Assembly: GCA_040219515.1 (NCBI GenBank) | Contig: JAVJSI010000016.1 | Span: 187,390-251,389 of the forward strand | DNA: 64,000 nucleotides | DNA from: Acidimicrobiales bacterium | GTDB taxonomy: Bacteria; Actinomycetota; Acidimicrobiia; Acidimicrobiales; Aldehydirespiratoraceae | Direction of reading: 5' to 3' | In this document: piece by piece, positions 34,779 to 43,228 of the stretch | How the letters are laid out: each line of letters starts with the position of its first letter | Numbering within the stretch: position 1 is the stretch's first letter | Position numbers and translations under genes: made by a program | Notes under the pieces: model-generated | Databases searched by the model: none | What the model saw: only the letters and a program-made list of their open reading frames with translations | Told to the model about the DNA's origin: nothing

Positions 34779-34813
34779 GTGGGCCGGCTCCGGACGTGGT
34801 TCGGTTGAGGGTG

Positions 34814-35230
34814 ATGACCGAGCCTCCCGAGACCGGCCCGTCGCCGGTGACACCGATCCGGGTCGCCATCGCCGACGACAACGCGACCATGCGCGCCACC
34901 CTCGACCGGGTGCTCTCGACGTCGCCGGTGTTCGAGATCGCGTTCACTGCGGAAGACCCGGAGGCGCTGACCGGCGAGCTGACGGCGAACGCGGTCGACG
35001 TGTTGGTGCTCGATCTCCGATTCGGTGATGCCTGGGGGCTCGACCTGCTGCCCCGGATCCGGGCGCTCCCTGACGCCCCGGTCGTGGTGGTGTATTCCGC
35101 CATCGCCAACCCCGCGGTGGCGGCGGAGGTGGGGCAGGCGGGGGTGTTCCGCCTGATCGAGAAGGGTGCTCCGCTGGAGGAGTTGCGTCGCGCCATCACC
35201 GACGCCGCTCGATCGCGATCCGCCTGCTGA
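34814..35230 (+). CDS. Stand-alone response regulator receiver protein
   Basis: 138 aa. A single receiver domain: RVAIADDNATMRATLDRVLS, acceptor Asp67 in LVLDLRFGDAWGLDLL, VVYSAIAN, and Lys in RLIEKGAPLEELRRAI. It stops where a NarL-type regulator would begin its linker to the DNA-binding domain, so it has no output domain. It could pass phosphate, compete for kinases or bind a partner. ATG at 34814. It ends 1 bp before the stop of the convergent REC-PAS-kinase gene. Confidence 0.87.
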   Translation: MTEPPETGPSPVTPIRVAIADDNATMRATLDRVLSTSPVFEIAFTAEDPEALTGELTANAVDVLVLDLRFGDAWGLDLLPRIRALPDAPVVVVYSAIANPAVAAEVGQAGVFRLIEKGAPLEELRRAITDAARSRSAC

Positions 35231-37432
35231 TCATGGCGCATCCTGATGCGCGGCGAGCAAGCCGGTCACGGCGGCCCGGAGCCGCTCGATCGTGAAGGGC
35301 TTGGCGAGAAACTCCGCGGGCGTGCCGAGCACGCGCTCGGGAGGCATGGTGCGGTCGAATCCCGACATGAGCAGCAGGCGCAGCCCCGGATCGATCGCGC
35401 GGGCTGCGGCCGCCAGGTCCAGACCGCTCATCTCGGCCATGGTCACATCGCTGACGAGTAGCGCCGGCCGGTGGGTGGCCACCGCCGCGAGGGCCTCCTG
35501 GGGCGATCCGAAAGCGTGCACCTGAAGGTGGAGCGCCTCGAGACTCCGGCGCACGAGCTCCCGGACGTTCTCGTCGTCCTCGACGACGAAGACGGTCGCG
35601 GCGGGCACCGTCGCCGATGCGGACGGTTCGACCGGCCCAACGTCGGGATCGGCCGACGGCAACAGCACCTCGAATGAGGCCCCCGGACCGCTCCGGACCA
35701 GTCGGACCGAGCCTCCCAGCGCGGATGCCGCGGACGAGGCTGTTGCAAGACCGAGTCCCGTCCCGTCGGGCTTGGAAGAGATGAGGGGCTCGAACAGCGT
35801 GTCGACGATGGACGGGTCGACTCCCGGACCGTCATCGCTCACCTGTACGGTGACATAGGTCCCGGGCTCCACTTCGGCCACCAAGGGATGGCTGCCGGAG
35901 ACGGTGACTTCGTCGACACGGATGGCGATCCGACCGCGGCCGCCGATGGCATCGCGGGCGTTGAGCGCGAGGTTCATGAGTATCTGGTCGAGCAAGGCAC
36001 GGTCGACGCGGACCGTGTCGTGGTCGGTCACGACCGCCACGTCCAAACTGATCTCCCCGCTGAGCACGATCGCCAGCAGTCGAGAGAGGTCCTCGACCGC
36101 GGCGCCCACCGAAACGAGCTCGCTCGAGTCGCCGATCCTGGTGCCGAATGAGAGCAGTGAGGAGGCCAGTCGTGCCGCGCGGTCGGTGGCCTCCGCCAGC
36201 AGATCGAGGTGGGCGATGCGACCCTCGTGATCGAGGTGTGGGCTTCTGAGTTCCTCTTCGTGGCCCCGGATGACGGTGAGGAAGTTGTTGAAGTCGTGAG
36301 TGACCCCGCCGGCAACCCGTCCGAGCTGCTCGAGCCTCAGCGCCCGTCGAAGGCGATTCTCCATCGCGCGTTGGTGACTCACGTCCTCGCCGATCGAGGC
36401 CACGGCGATCGGCTCGTCCCCGTCATGGAGGAACACGCTCGACCAACGCACCTCGAACTCGGTGCCGTCGACTGACCGAAAGTGGTTCGTCCACCCCGGG
36501 AGGATCTCTCCGGTCTCGTAGGTGGCAGCCAGGGCATCCTGGGCGTCGTCGAACGTCTCGACGTGGTCGCGCAGGAACCATGGATCCTTCAGCGCATCCT
36601 CCGTCCGCCCGAGCCGCGTGAGGAGAGCATTGTTGGCGAAGCGGGCACCGCCGTCTGGATCGGTGATGAGCCCGAAGACAGACGTGAGATCCAACAGCTC
36701 CTGGAGCCATTGTAGGGCGGCCTGCAGGGCGCGCTCGCGCTCGGCCCGCCGGGTGGTCTCGACGGCGGTGCCGACCGAGCTGCCCAGACGGCGGCCGGTC
36801 AGGGTCGATGCGGGGTCGACGTAGACGTCCCACCATCGATCACCGTGGGAGAACTCCACGGTCCCGGAGATCCCCGACGCGCCGGCTCGTCGATGAAGCG
36901 AGGCCATCCGGGTCGTCAGTGACGCGCGCATCTCGTCGGGGACGCTGTCGTCCCACTCGAATTGCCCGTACGGATCGACGACCCATGACATGACCGGCAC
37001 CCGATCGACGATGGCGTCGAGCCGGGCCGAGCGCGATTCCAGACGGTTGGTGAGTTCTCCTCGGACCGCGGCGTAGCGGATGGAGCGCTCGATCCTCGTC
37101 GGATCCATCTGGGCTTTCGAAAGTAGCTCGTAGGCACCGAGCTCCAGCGCGCGACGGTCGAGTTCGGCGGACTCGAAGCCGGTGAGGACGACGAAAGGTG
37201 GGAATCGATGGCGGACCCTGGCGTCGCCGAGGAGGTCGAGTCCGTCGCGCGGACCGAGTCGATGATCGAGAACCACCACGCTCCAGGATTCCTTCAGCCG
37301 CTCGACGGCGTCCTCGAACGACGAGGCTCCCTCGACGATCCACCCGGCGCTCCGCGGTTCGAGCGCATCGCGCACGAGGAACACCACGTCGTCGTCGTCG
37401 TCGACGACGAGAACTCGTCGCGGCGTCGTCAT
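35231..37432 (-). CDS. REC-PAS-PAS-histidine kinase-REC hybrid protein
   Basis: 733 aa. N-terminal receiver (RRVLVVDDDDDVVFLVRDAL; Asp in VVVLDHRLGPRDGLDLL; Lys in ELLSKAQ), two PAS regions (about 140-385), HisKA with LGRVAGGVTHDFNNFLTVIR (His about 379), ATPase domain with MNLALNARDAIGGRG, VSDDGPGVDPS and GTGLGLA, and a C-terminal receiver (TVFVVEDDENVRELVRRSLE; Asp in LLVSDVTMAEMSGLDL; FLAKPFTIERL). A cytosolic phosphorelay protein with receivers at both ends. The ATG at 37432 is chosen because it overlaps the stop of the 49-codon gene (ATGA). Confidence 0.88.
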   Translation of the reverse strand: MTTPRRVLVVDDDDDVVFLVRDALEPRSAGWIVEGASSFEDAVERLKESWSVVVLDHRLGPRDGLDLLGDARVRHRFPPFVVLTGFESAELDRRALELGAYELLSKAQMDPTRIERSIRYAAVRGELTNRLESRSARLDAIVDRVPVMSWVVDPYGQFEWDDSVPDEMRASLTTRMASLHRRAGASGISGTVEFSHGDRWWDVYVDPASTLTGRRLGSSVGTAVETTRRAERERALQAALQWLQELLDLTSVFGLITDPDGGARFANNALLTRLGRTEDALKDPWFLRDHVETFDDAQDALAATYETGEILPGWTNHFRSVDGTEFEVRWSSVFLHDGDEPIAVASIGEDVSHQRAMENRLRRALRLEQLGRVAGGVTHDFNNFLTVIRGHEEELRSPHLDHEGRIAHLDLLAEATDRAARLASSLLSFGTRIGDSSELVSVGAAVEDLSRLLAIVLSGEISLDVAVVTDHDTVRVDRALLDQILMNLALNARDAIGGRGRIAIRVDEVTVSGSHPLVAEVEPGTYVTVQVSDDGPGVDPSIVDTLFEPLISSKPDGTGLGLATASSAASALGGSVRLVRSGPGASFEVLLPSADPDVGPVEPSASATVPAATVFVVEDDENVRELVRRSLEALHLQVHAFGSPQEALAAVATHRPALLVSDVTMAEMSGLDLAAAARAIDPGLRLLLMSGFDRTMPPERVLGTPAEFLAKPFTIERLRAAVTGLLAAHQDAP

Positions 37433-37578
37433 GGCGCAGGTGAGAGTCCGGCCATTTGGAGCCGGTCCCGTCCCAGCTGCCGGAGCATGTCGAGATCGAC
37501 GAGCACGAGGCCCGGACGCTCGGAGCCGTCGTCCTCGGCGAACGGGCTCGGGACCAAGGGGGTTCCAGCGGTGCTCAA
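37429..37578 (-). CDS. 49-residue mini-protein with a receiver-like motif
   Basis: Reads MSTAGTPLVPSPFAEDDGSE, then RPGLVLVDLDMLRQLGRDRL and QMAGLSPAP. The TTG start overlaps the stop of the upstream kinase (TTGA) and the TGA overlaps the start of the downstream hybrid kinase (ATGA). RPGLVLVDLDM looks like the phospho-acceptor strand of a receiver domain (P-x-LVL-x-D-x-DM), but the rest of the domain is missing. It could be a vestigial response regulator kept for translational coupling, or a small functional peptide. Support is positional plus this motif. Confidence 0.5.
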   Translation of the reverse strand: MSTAGTPLVPSPFAEDDGSERPGLVLVDLDMLRQLGRDRLQMAGLSPAP

Positions 37579-38651
37579 GGGTGTCCCGGGGGAGTGGTCT
37601 CGAGACGGAACTGCGTTCCTTCATCGGGTGTCGGATGTGCCGTGAGTGTCCAGCCGTGGACTTCGGCGATCCTCCGGCAGATGGCCAGACCGATGCCCGT
37701 CCCCTCGTAGTCGGAATGGGCGTGAAGACGCGCGAACGGCGCGAACACCCGCTCGGCGTACTCGGGGTCGAAGCCGATGCCGTTGTCGGCGACCTCCACC
37801 GTGGTTCCCTCGGCTCGGACGGTGACGTGGAGCGCACGGTGCGCGGACCGGTACTTGATGGCGTTGGAGAAGAGGTTGTCGAACAGCTGCTCGAGTTTCG
37901 TGGGAATGCCCGCGACGACCGGGAGCTGGCCGACGTCGACGGTGCCGCCGACCTCTTCGAGCCGTTGGCGCAGACGGGAACGGGCGGCCTCGGCGACGGT
38001 GGTGAGATCGACTCGCACGGGTGGCGCGGCGTCGCCGTGGAGCCGGGCGTAGGCCAGCAACGCTTCGATGCGACGCGACATCCGCCGGCTCGCGCCGAGA
38101 AGGCGGTCGAGCAGCAGACGGCCGCGTTCGTCGAGTCGGTCGCCGCAATCGGCCGACAGGAGATCACCGAAGGCGTGGATCTTTCGGAGCGGTTCCTGGA
38201 GATCGTGGGCCGCGAGTGCGGCGAACGACTCGAGCTCCAGATTGCTCCGCCTGAGTTCGTCGGCCTCTCTGGTCATCATCACGCGTCGTCGATTCTCCTC
38301 GGTGATGTCCTCGATCACGGCGACGAAGCGACCGGAGTCGTCGAGCCGCTCGGCGGAGACCACGACGCGCAACAGAGCTGAAGGGCCTCCGGCCCTCTCG
38401 TGCGACCCCTCGCGCGTCACGGGAGCCGGGTGTTCGGCCGACAAGGCGGCGACGGCGTCCGCCGCGCCGACATCACGCAGCCAGCCGTCGACTGCCTCGG
38501 GTCCGATCAGACGCTTCGCACTGCGATTGAGGGCGACGACCTCGCCACCGGGGCTCAGGAGTAGGATCCCGACCGGGAGCCGATCGACGATCGCATTGCC
38601 GAATTCGTTCCCGACGATTGTCGCTTTGGTGAGGTCAACGTGGGTCTTCAT
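37575..38651 (-). CDS. PAS sensor histidine kinase (phytochrome-type HisKA)
   Basis: 358 aa. PAS domain (AIVDRLPVGILLLSPGGEVV, ALNRSAKRLIGPEAVDGW) with PAC, then HisKA: LESFAALAAHDLQEPLRKIH (His about 148), and a complete ATPase domain: LEQLFDNLFSNAIKYRSA, VEVADNGIGFDPEYAERVF, FAPFARLHAHSDYEGTGIGL. This HisKA version is shared with cyanobacterial-phytochrome-like kinases. Start at ATG 38651 after AGGGGCG; other in-frame ATGs lie upstream. Coupled downstream to the 49-codon gene and the hybrid kinase, suggesting a three-gene relay operon. Confidence 0.88.
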   Translation of the reverse strand: MKTHVDLTKATIVGNEFGNAIVDRLPVGILLLSPGGEVVALNRSAKRLIGPEAVDGWLRDVGAADAVAALSAEHPAPVTREGSHERAGGPSALLRVVVSAERLDDSGRFVAVIEDITEENRRRVMMTREADELRRSNLELESFAALAAHDLQEPLRKIHAFGDLLSADCGDRLDERGRLLLDRLLGASRRMSRRIEALLAYARLHGDAAPPVRVDLTTVAEAARSRLRQRLEEVGGTVDVGQLPVVAGIPTKLEQLFDNLFSNAIKYRSAHRALHVTVRAEGTTVEVADNGIGFDPEYAERVFAPFARLHAHSDYEGTGIGLAICRRIAEVHGWTLTAHPTPDEGTQFRLETTPPGHP

Positions 38652-38705
38652 ACGCCCCTGACGCTCGAACATAGCACAGGGGGGCGGCCACATATCTCGG
38701 GCGAA

Positions 38706-40988
38706 TCAGTCGAGCAGGCCTCGCACGCGACGCGCCAGATCCTCGTGGCGATAGGGCTTGCTCAGCAGTTCCGCATCCGCGTCGAGGCGGCCCTGTCGGT
38801 CGATCGCGTTCGCCGTATAGCCCGACGTGAACAACACCCGGAGATGCGGGTGCCTGGCCGTCGCCTCGTCGGCCAACTCCCGCCCGTTGAGCCCTCCCGG
38901 CATCACCACGTCGGTGAAGAGCAGATCCACCCGATCGTCCGACTCGAGCATCGCCAGGGCGTCGTGACCATCGCCCGCCGTGCTCACGCGGTAGCCGTAG
39001 CTGCCCAGCACCCGTTCCACGTGGGCCCGCACGAGGTCGTCGTCCTCGACCACCAGGACGTGTTCATCACCGCCCGCCGGAACCGACGGCGGCTCGGAGA
39101 GGTCATCGCCTGGCGTGGTGTCGTCGACCCGGGCCCGAGGGAAGTACATCCGGACGGTCGTGCCCTGTCCGAGCTCGGAGTAGATCCGCACGTCACCGCC
39201 CGACTGATGGGTGAAGCCGTGGACCATGCTCAACCCCAGGCCGGTGCCCACGCCATGCGCCTTGTCCGTGAAGAAGGGCTCGAACGCGCGGCGGCGCACC
39301 TCGTCGCTCATGCCCGATCCCTCATCGCTCACCGCCACGACGACGTACTCGCCCGCCGGGAGCGACTCGAACATATCCCGGTCGTCGTCGTCGACGCGGC
39401 ACATGGCCGTCTCGACCACGAGACGACCTCCGCCGGCCATCGCGTCGCGGGCGTTGACCGCAAGGTTCATCAGCGCCACCTCGAACTGGCTCGTGTCGAC
39501 ATCGACGGGCCACAGGTCGGGATCGGTGCGGACCTCGACGCTGACGTCTTCTCTCAGACCGGAGCGGAGCAGCCGGAGCACATTGTCGACACAGGTGTTG
39601 AGATCGGTGATCTCCGGTTCGAGCGGCTGCTGGCGGGCATAGGCGGCGAGCGACCTCGTGAGGTTCGCGCCCCGCCCGACGGCCGCCCGCATCGGCTCGA
39701 CGAATGCCTCGACCAGGGCAGTGTCGTCCATGACCTCCGCCAGCAGCTCGATGTTGCCGGTGATGACGGTCAGGAGATTGTTGAAGTCGTGGGCCACACC
39801 CGCGGTCAACCGCCCGACCGACTCGAGCCGCTGAACGCGACTGACCCACTCGTCCATCCGGCGGCGCTCGGTGACATCGCGCAGGTAGAGCGCGATTCCG
39901 TCGGGAACCGGGTCGGCACGGACCTCCATCGTGCAACCGAGCGACTCGATGTCGACCGTGAACAGGGCGGATCGACCGCTCTGTGCGGCGCCACGGCACT
40001 GCTCCTCGAATTCGGTCCCCTGCGTGCCGGGGAGGAGGTCCCACAACACGGCACCGTCGATCCGGCCCGACCCGAGACCGAAGAGCTGCCGCAGCTGGCG
40101 GTTGACGTAGGTCACCGTGCAGTCGGGCTTCACGACGACGAAACCGTCGCTGATGAGATCCAGGGTGTGGGCGAGGCGCACGCGGAACTCGTCAGCTGCG
40201 GTGCGAGCCTCCATGAGCTCGGTGACGTCCTGGAACGCGCCGTAGGCACCCACGATCGCCCCACCCTCACTCCGGGCGCGGCCGATGGCACGCACCCAGA
40301 TTTCCCGCCCGTCACCGCGGCGGAGCCGCAGGACCTCGTCGTAGGGTCGACCGGTCGCCATGCACTCCTCGAAGGCCGCCGCGATCCGGTGCTGCGACTC
40401 GGCGGCGTAGAACCCGATTGCGTCGCCGACGCTCGGCGAGTATCCCGCCGGCATCCCGTGGATCGCCGCGGTCGTCTCGTCCCACAGCGCCCGGTCCGCC
40501 CCGACGTCGACCTGCCACCATCCCACCCGGGCGAACTCGTTGGCGATTCGCGTACGTTCACCCATCTGGGCGAGCGCCCGCTCCCGCTCCTCGATGTCGG
40601 TGACGTCGCGGACCGCGCCGACCACCGCAGCCGATCCGTCCGCGTCGACGATCAGCTCGGCTCGGTACTGCACGGTTCGCTCTCCGCCGTCGAGCACGAG
40701 CCGCACGGTCTGGTCGAGCACGTCACCGGGCGCACGGAGCCGGTCGACCGCGGCCCGCAGGATCGGCCGGTCCTCAGCAATCACTGTGTCGAGATGGCGT
40801 TCGAGATCGTGGCCCGGCCTGTCAGAGTCACCACCGAGCATCGACAGCGCATCCGGCGACCAGTCGATCGCGCCGGTGCGACGATCGAGTCGCCATCCCG
40901 CCGAATACGCCATCGCGTGCGCAGCCCGACATTCGGCGCGCTCGTACGCGTCCACGTCGGGCTCGCCCGAGGAACGCGCGTCACCCAC
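38706..40988 (-). CDS. Multi-PAS hybrid sensor histidine kinase with C-terminal receiver
   Basis: 760 aa. Three PAS regions (about 15-380; for example SAGWRLDRRTGAIDWSPDAL and GWWQVDVGADRALWDETTAA and LDLISDGFVVVKPDCTVTYV), HisKA with VGRLTAGVAHDFNNLLTVIT (His about 400), ATPase with MNLAVNARDAMAGGG, VAVSDEGSGMSDEVRR, GVGTGLGLSMV, and a receiver (VLVVEDDDLVRAHVERVLGS; Asp in LLFTDVVMPGGLNGREL; LLSKPYRHEDL). Start: GTG at 40988, eight bases after GAGGAGG and overlapping the upstream gene's stop; a GTG at 41018 would sit inside that gene without a ribosome site. Confidence 0.9.
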   Translation of the reverse strand: MGDARSSGEPDVDAYERAECRAAHAMAYSAGWRLDRRTGAIDWSPDALSMLGGDSDRPGHDLERHLDTVIAEDRPILRAAVDRLRAPGDVLDQTVRLVLDGGERTVQYRAELIVDADGSAAVVGAVRDVTDIEERERALAQMGERTRIANEFARVGWWQVDVGADRALWDETTAAIHGMPAGYSPSVGDAIGFYAAESQHRIAAAFEECMATGRPYDEVLRLRRGDGREIWVRAIGRARSEGGAIVGAYGAFQDVTELMEARTAADEFRVRLAHTLDLISDGFVVVKPDCTVTYVNRQLRQLFGLGSGRIDGAVLWDLLPGTQGTEFEEQCRGAAQSGRSALFTVDIESLGCTMEVRADPVPDGIALYLRDVTERRRMDEWVSRVQRLESVGRLTAGVAHDFNNLLTVITGNIELLAEVMDDTALVEAFVEPMRAAVGRGANLTRSLAAYARQQPLEPEITDLNTCVDNVLRLLRSGLREDVSVEVRTDPDLWPVDVDTSQFEVALMNLAVNARDAMAGGGRLVVETAMCRVDDDDRDMFESLPAGEYVVVAVSDEGSGMSDEVRRRAFEPFFTDKAHGVGTGLGLSMVHGFTHQSGGDVRIYSELGQGTTVRMYFPRARVDDTTPGDDLSEPPSVPAGGDEHVLVVEDDDLVRAHVERVLGSYGYRVSTAGDGHDALAMLESDDRVDLLFTDVVMPGGLNGRELADEATARHPHLRVLFTSGYTANAIDRQGRLDADAELLSKPYRHEDLARRVRGLLD

Positions 40989-41538
40989 CGGAACCGACCT
41001 CCTCGAAACAGTCACCACAGATACCGTGGCTGATATTCACAGCCCGCTCCTCGTCGACCTCTCCGGCGGCGGGGTCGCACCAGGCGCAGATCATCTCCGT
41101 CGCGAACAGGTCCTGCGCGACGGACGAAGTCGTCTCCCGCATCTCGTGGTCCTCCGACGCGTCTTCGAGCCGGCGATGCACCACCAACACCCGAGCCCGT
41201 TCGTCGTGGACGGCACGCGCGGCCACCATCCGGTACCATCGGCGCTCCTCGGGCGAGTGACACGGATACACGACCGAGAACGACGACAGCCCCCCGGACA
41301 GCAGCCCCTCGAGTCCGGCACCGACCCGCTGCGCGAACGGGTCCACACCGTTCCACCGGTCGTAGCGCGACCCGAGCCCGTAGGCCGGATCTGCCAGGTT
41401 GCCGCTGTCGGCGAAATCCCGCCAGGCGGCGTTGACCGCGCGAACGACACCGTGCTCGTCGAGCACCGCCGCACTGGCATCCAAGCGATCGAACGCCGCC
41501 TGCTGGTCTGGGGAGAGAAACGGTTGGTCAGGGTTCAT
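40981..41538 (-). CDS. PAS-domain protein with C-terminal CxxC...CxxC motif
   Basis: 185 aa. A PAS-like domain (AAFDRLDASAAVLDEHGVVR, AVNAAWRDFADSGNLADPAY, VVYPCHSPEERRWYRMVAAR) closely resembling the N-terminal PAS of the 1510-aa protein at 43229. The C terminus reads EMICAWCDPA ... NISHGICGDCFEEV, two C-x-x-C pairs with the SHGIC signature seen at the end of many PAS/kinase proteins, probably a metal or redox site. No catalytic domain. The ATG at 41538 is chosen. The stop overlaps the start of the hybrid kinase, so it likely feeds that kinase. Confidence 0.75.
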   Translation of the reverse strand: MNPDQPFLSPDQQAAFDRLDASAAVLDEHGVVRAVNAAWRDFADSGNLADPAYGLGSRYDRWNGVDPFAQRVGAGLEGLLSGGLSSFSVVYPCHSPEERRWYRMVAARAVHDERARVLVVHRRLEDASEDHEMRETTSSVAQDLFATEMICAWCDPAAGEVDEERAVNISHGICGDCFEEVGSGG

Positions 41539-41902
41539 CTGCGGCGAGGACACGGTGACGGGCGAGACCGATCGTCGGTCACGAAAGCCGATCCTCCCCA
41601 ATTCTGGCTGCCCGGAGGAGGTCCCGACAGACATCGCTGTGTCGTCTCCGATGACGCAGCAGTGTCAGAAGGGCATCCTGGGGACGAGGACTTCCGCAGC
41701 GGCTGCCGCACGCGAGGCTATGCGCCCTGTTCGGGGTTCCGGATGGGGTCACCGGCAGCAAGACCGCGTGCGGTTTCGTCGTCGAGTCGTATGGAGGTTG
41801 GCCGGCCGGCTGTCTGACGTGTCCCATGACGAGCACGGGAGGTCCGACTCTCCGCGCCGGCGAGACTACGTTGGTTCTTTCGGAGCCGATTTCAGAGGTG
41901 TG
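41539..41902. other. Intergenic region between divergent genes
   Basis: 364 bp between the PAS-CxxC gene (minus) and the propeller lipoprotein gene (plus). Open frames here lack family resemblance and ribosome sites. It presumably holds both promoters, but I see no convincing -35/-10 pair or repeat. Confidence 0.5.
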
Positions 41903-43075
41903 ATGTTGGGGTGGATCCGCTCGTCGGTGTCGGAGCAGGGGAGTGTCGCGCCAAGCACGGGGCGCGCGGTGGTGCTGGTCTTCTCGGCACTGTGGGCGCT
42001 TACGGCCTGCGCTGGTGGCGACGACACCTCGACCGAGGACAGCTCCTTGCCATTCGTTGCGACGGGGGAGAGCGAGCCCTACGAGGTCGCGGGCTCCGTC
42101 GAGGGGCTCCATGCCGCGGACGCTCCTGTCGTGGTCGGCGACGAGATCGTGGTCCCGCACTTCGATGGTCTGCTCGAATGGCGCGATCGCACCACCGGCG
42201 GGGTCGTCCGGTCGGTCGACCTGGAGACCACGGTCCACTTCGCCCGCCTCATCCGCGGCGACCTCGTGGTCGGGGCGTCAGATCCCGACTCGCAGGGTTC
42301 GAACGGCGACGTGCTCTTCGTCCTCGATCCGGCGACGGGGTCGAGTCGCTGGGAACTGACACACCCGCAGACATTCGGCGCTCCGGTCGAGGTCGCGGAC
42401 CGTTGGTGGTTCAAAGGCAACGACGAGATCGTCACGGTCGATCCTGCCACCCGGACAGTCACATCGTTCTCCATCGCGTCCGGCACCAGAACGCCGATTG
42501 TCGTGAACGAGCGCGTGGTGATCGTGCACGACGGGCAGGATTCCCTCGAGAGTGTCTTGTCCGTATACGACGCCGAGACCCAGCAGCTGCTCGGCGAGCA
42601 GACCATCGGCGTTCTTGCCGACCAGCCAGCCGTGGCTGATGGGCTGGTGTGGGTCTCGGTCAGGGACCGCGTGGACAATGTCCAAAAGATGCTCCTCATC
42701 GACATCGACCCACTCGAGGTCGTGGACCAAATCCCGCTCGTCGATGCGTTCGATGCCAGTGAGGTGTTCGGCCAGGTCTGGGTGCAGCAGATCGGCGACA
42801 CGCAGGCCATCACCGTTGTCGACCCGGCCTCACGAGAGATCGTTGATCAGCTCCGCTTCGAGGGGAGCGTATTGGATCTCACGGTGTTCGATGGCGGGGT
42901 CGTCGTCTCCGAACTCATCGGCGAGGTCGACGCCCGGTACACCATCTACGACGAGAACCGCACGGAGCTCGCCGTGATCGACCTTCCCGGCCGACCCCAA
43001 CAGCTGACGGTCACCGACACCGCCATCTGGGTGGGGGTCTCCTCGCCATTCTCTCTGATGAAGATCACTCGCTGA
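41903..43075 (+). CDS. Lipoprotein with beta-propeller repeats
   Basis: 390 aa. Signal peptide with lipobox LTAC (Cys36), then about 340 residues of WD/PQQ-like blades (VGDEIVVPHFDGLLEWRDRT, DLVVGASDPDSQGSNGDVLF, ADGLVWVSVRDRVDNVQ, TDTAIWVGVSSPFSLMK). No enzyme motif. ATG at 41903 with AGAGG a few bases upstream. It lies among signalling genes, so it may be an extracytoplasmic sensing or binding component, which is inference. Similar anchored propellers occur at 10382 and 24143. Confidence 0.75.
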   Translation: MLGWIRSSVSEQGSVAPSTGRAVVLVFSALWALTACAGGDDTSTEDSSLPFVATGESEPYEVAGSVEGLHAADAPVVVGDEIVVPHFDGLLEWRDRTTGGVVRSVDLETTVHFARLIRGDLVVGASDPDSQGSNGDVLFVLDPATGSSRWELTHPQTFGAPVEVADRWWFKGNDEIVTVDPATRTVTSFSIASGTRTPIVVNERVVIVHDGQDSLESVLSVYDAETQQLLGEQTIGVLADQPAVADGLVWVSVRDRVDNVQKMLLIDIDPLEVVDQIPLVDAFDASEVFGQVWVQQIGDTQAITVVDPASREIVDQLRFEGSVLDLTVFDGGVVVSELIGEVDARYTIYDENRTELAVIDLPGRPQQLTVTDTAIWVGVSSPFSLMKITR

Positions 43076-43228
43076 GCGTCGCAGGGTACGAAATGAGGCG
43101 CTACCCGCTGCGGCTCTGACTGCGATGGTGCCGTCGGCGGTCCCTGGGGATGCCTCAAAGCCGTCCGACTCCTGCCGATGTTGGGAAGTGAGGGGTGAGC
43201 CTCGACACCGCGGAAGGAGTTGCGACAG

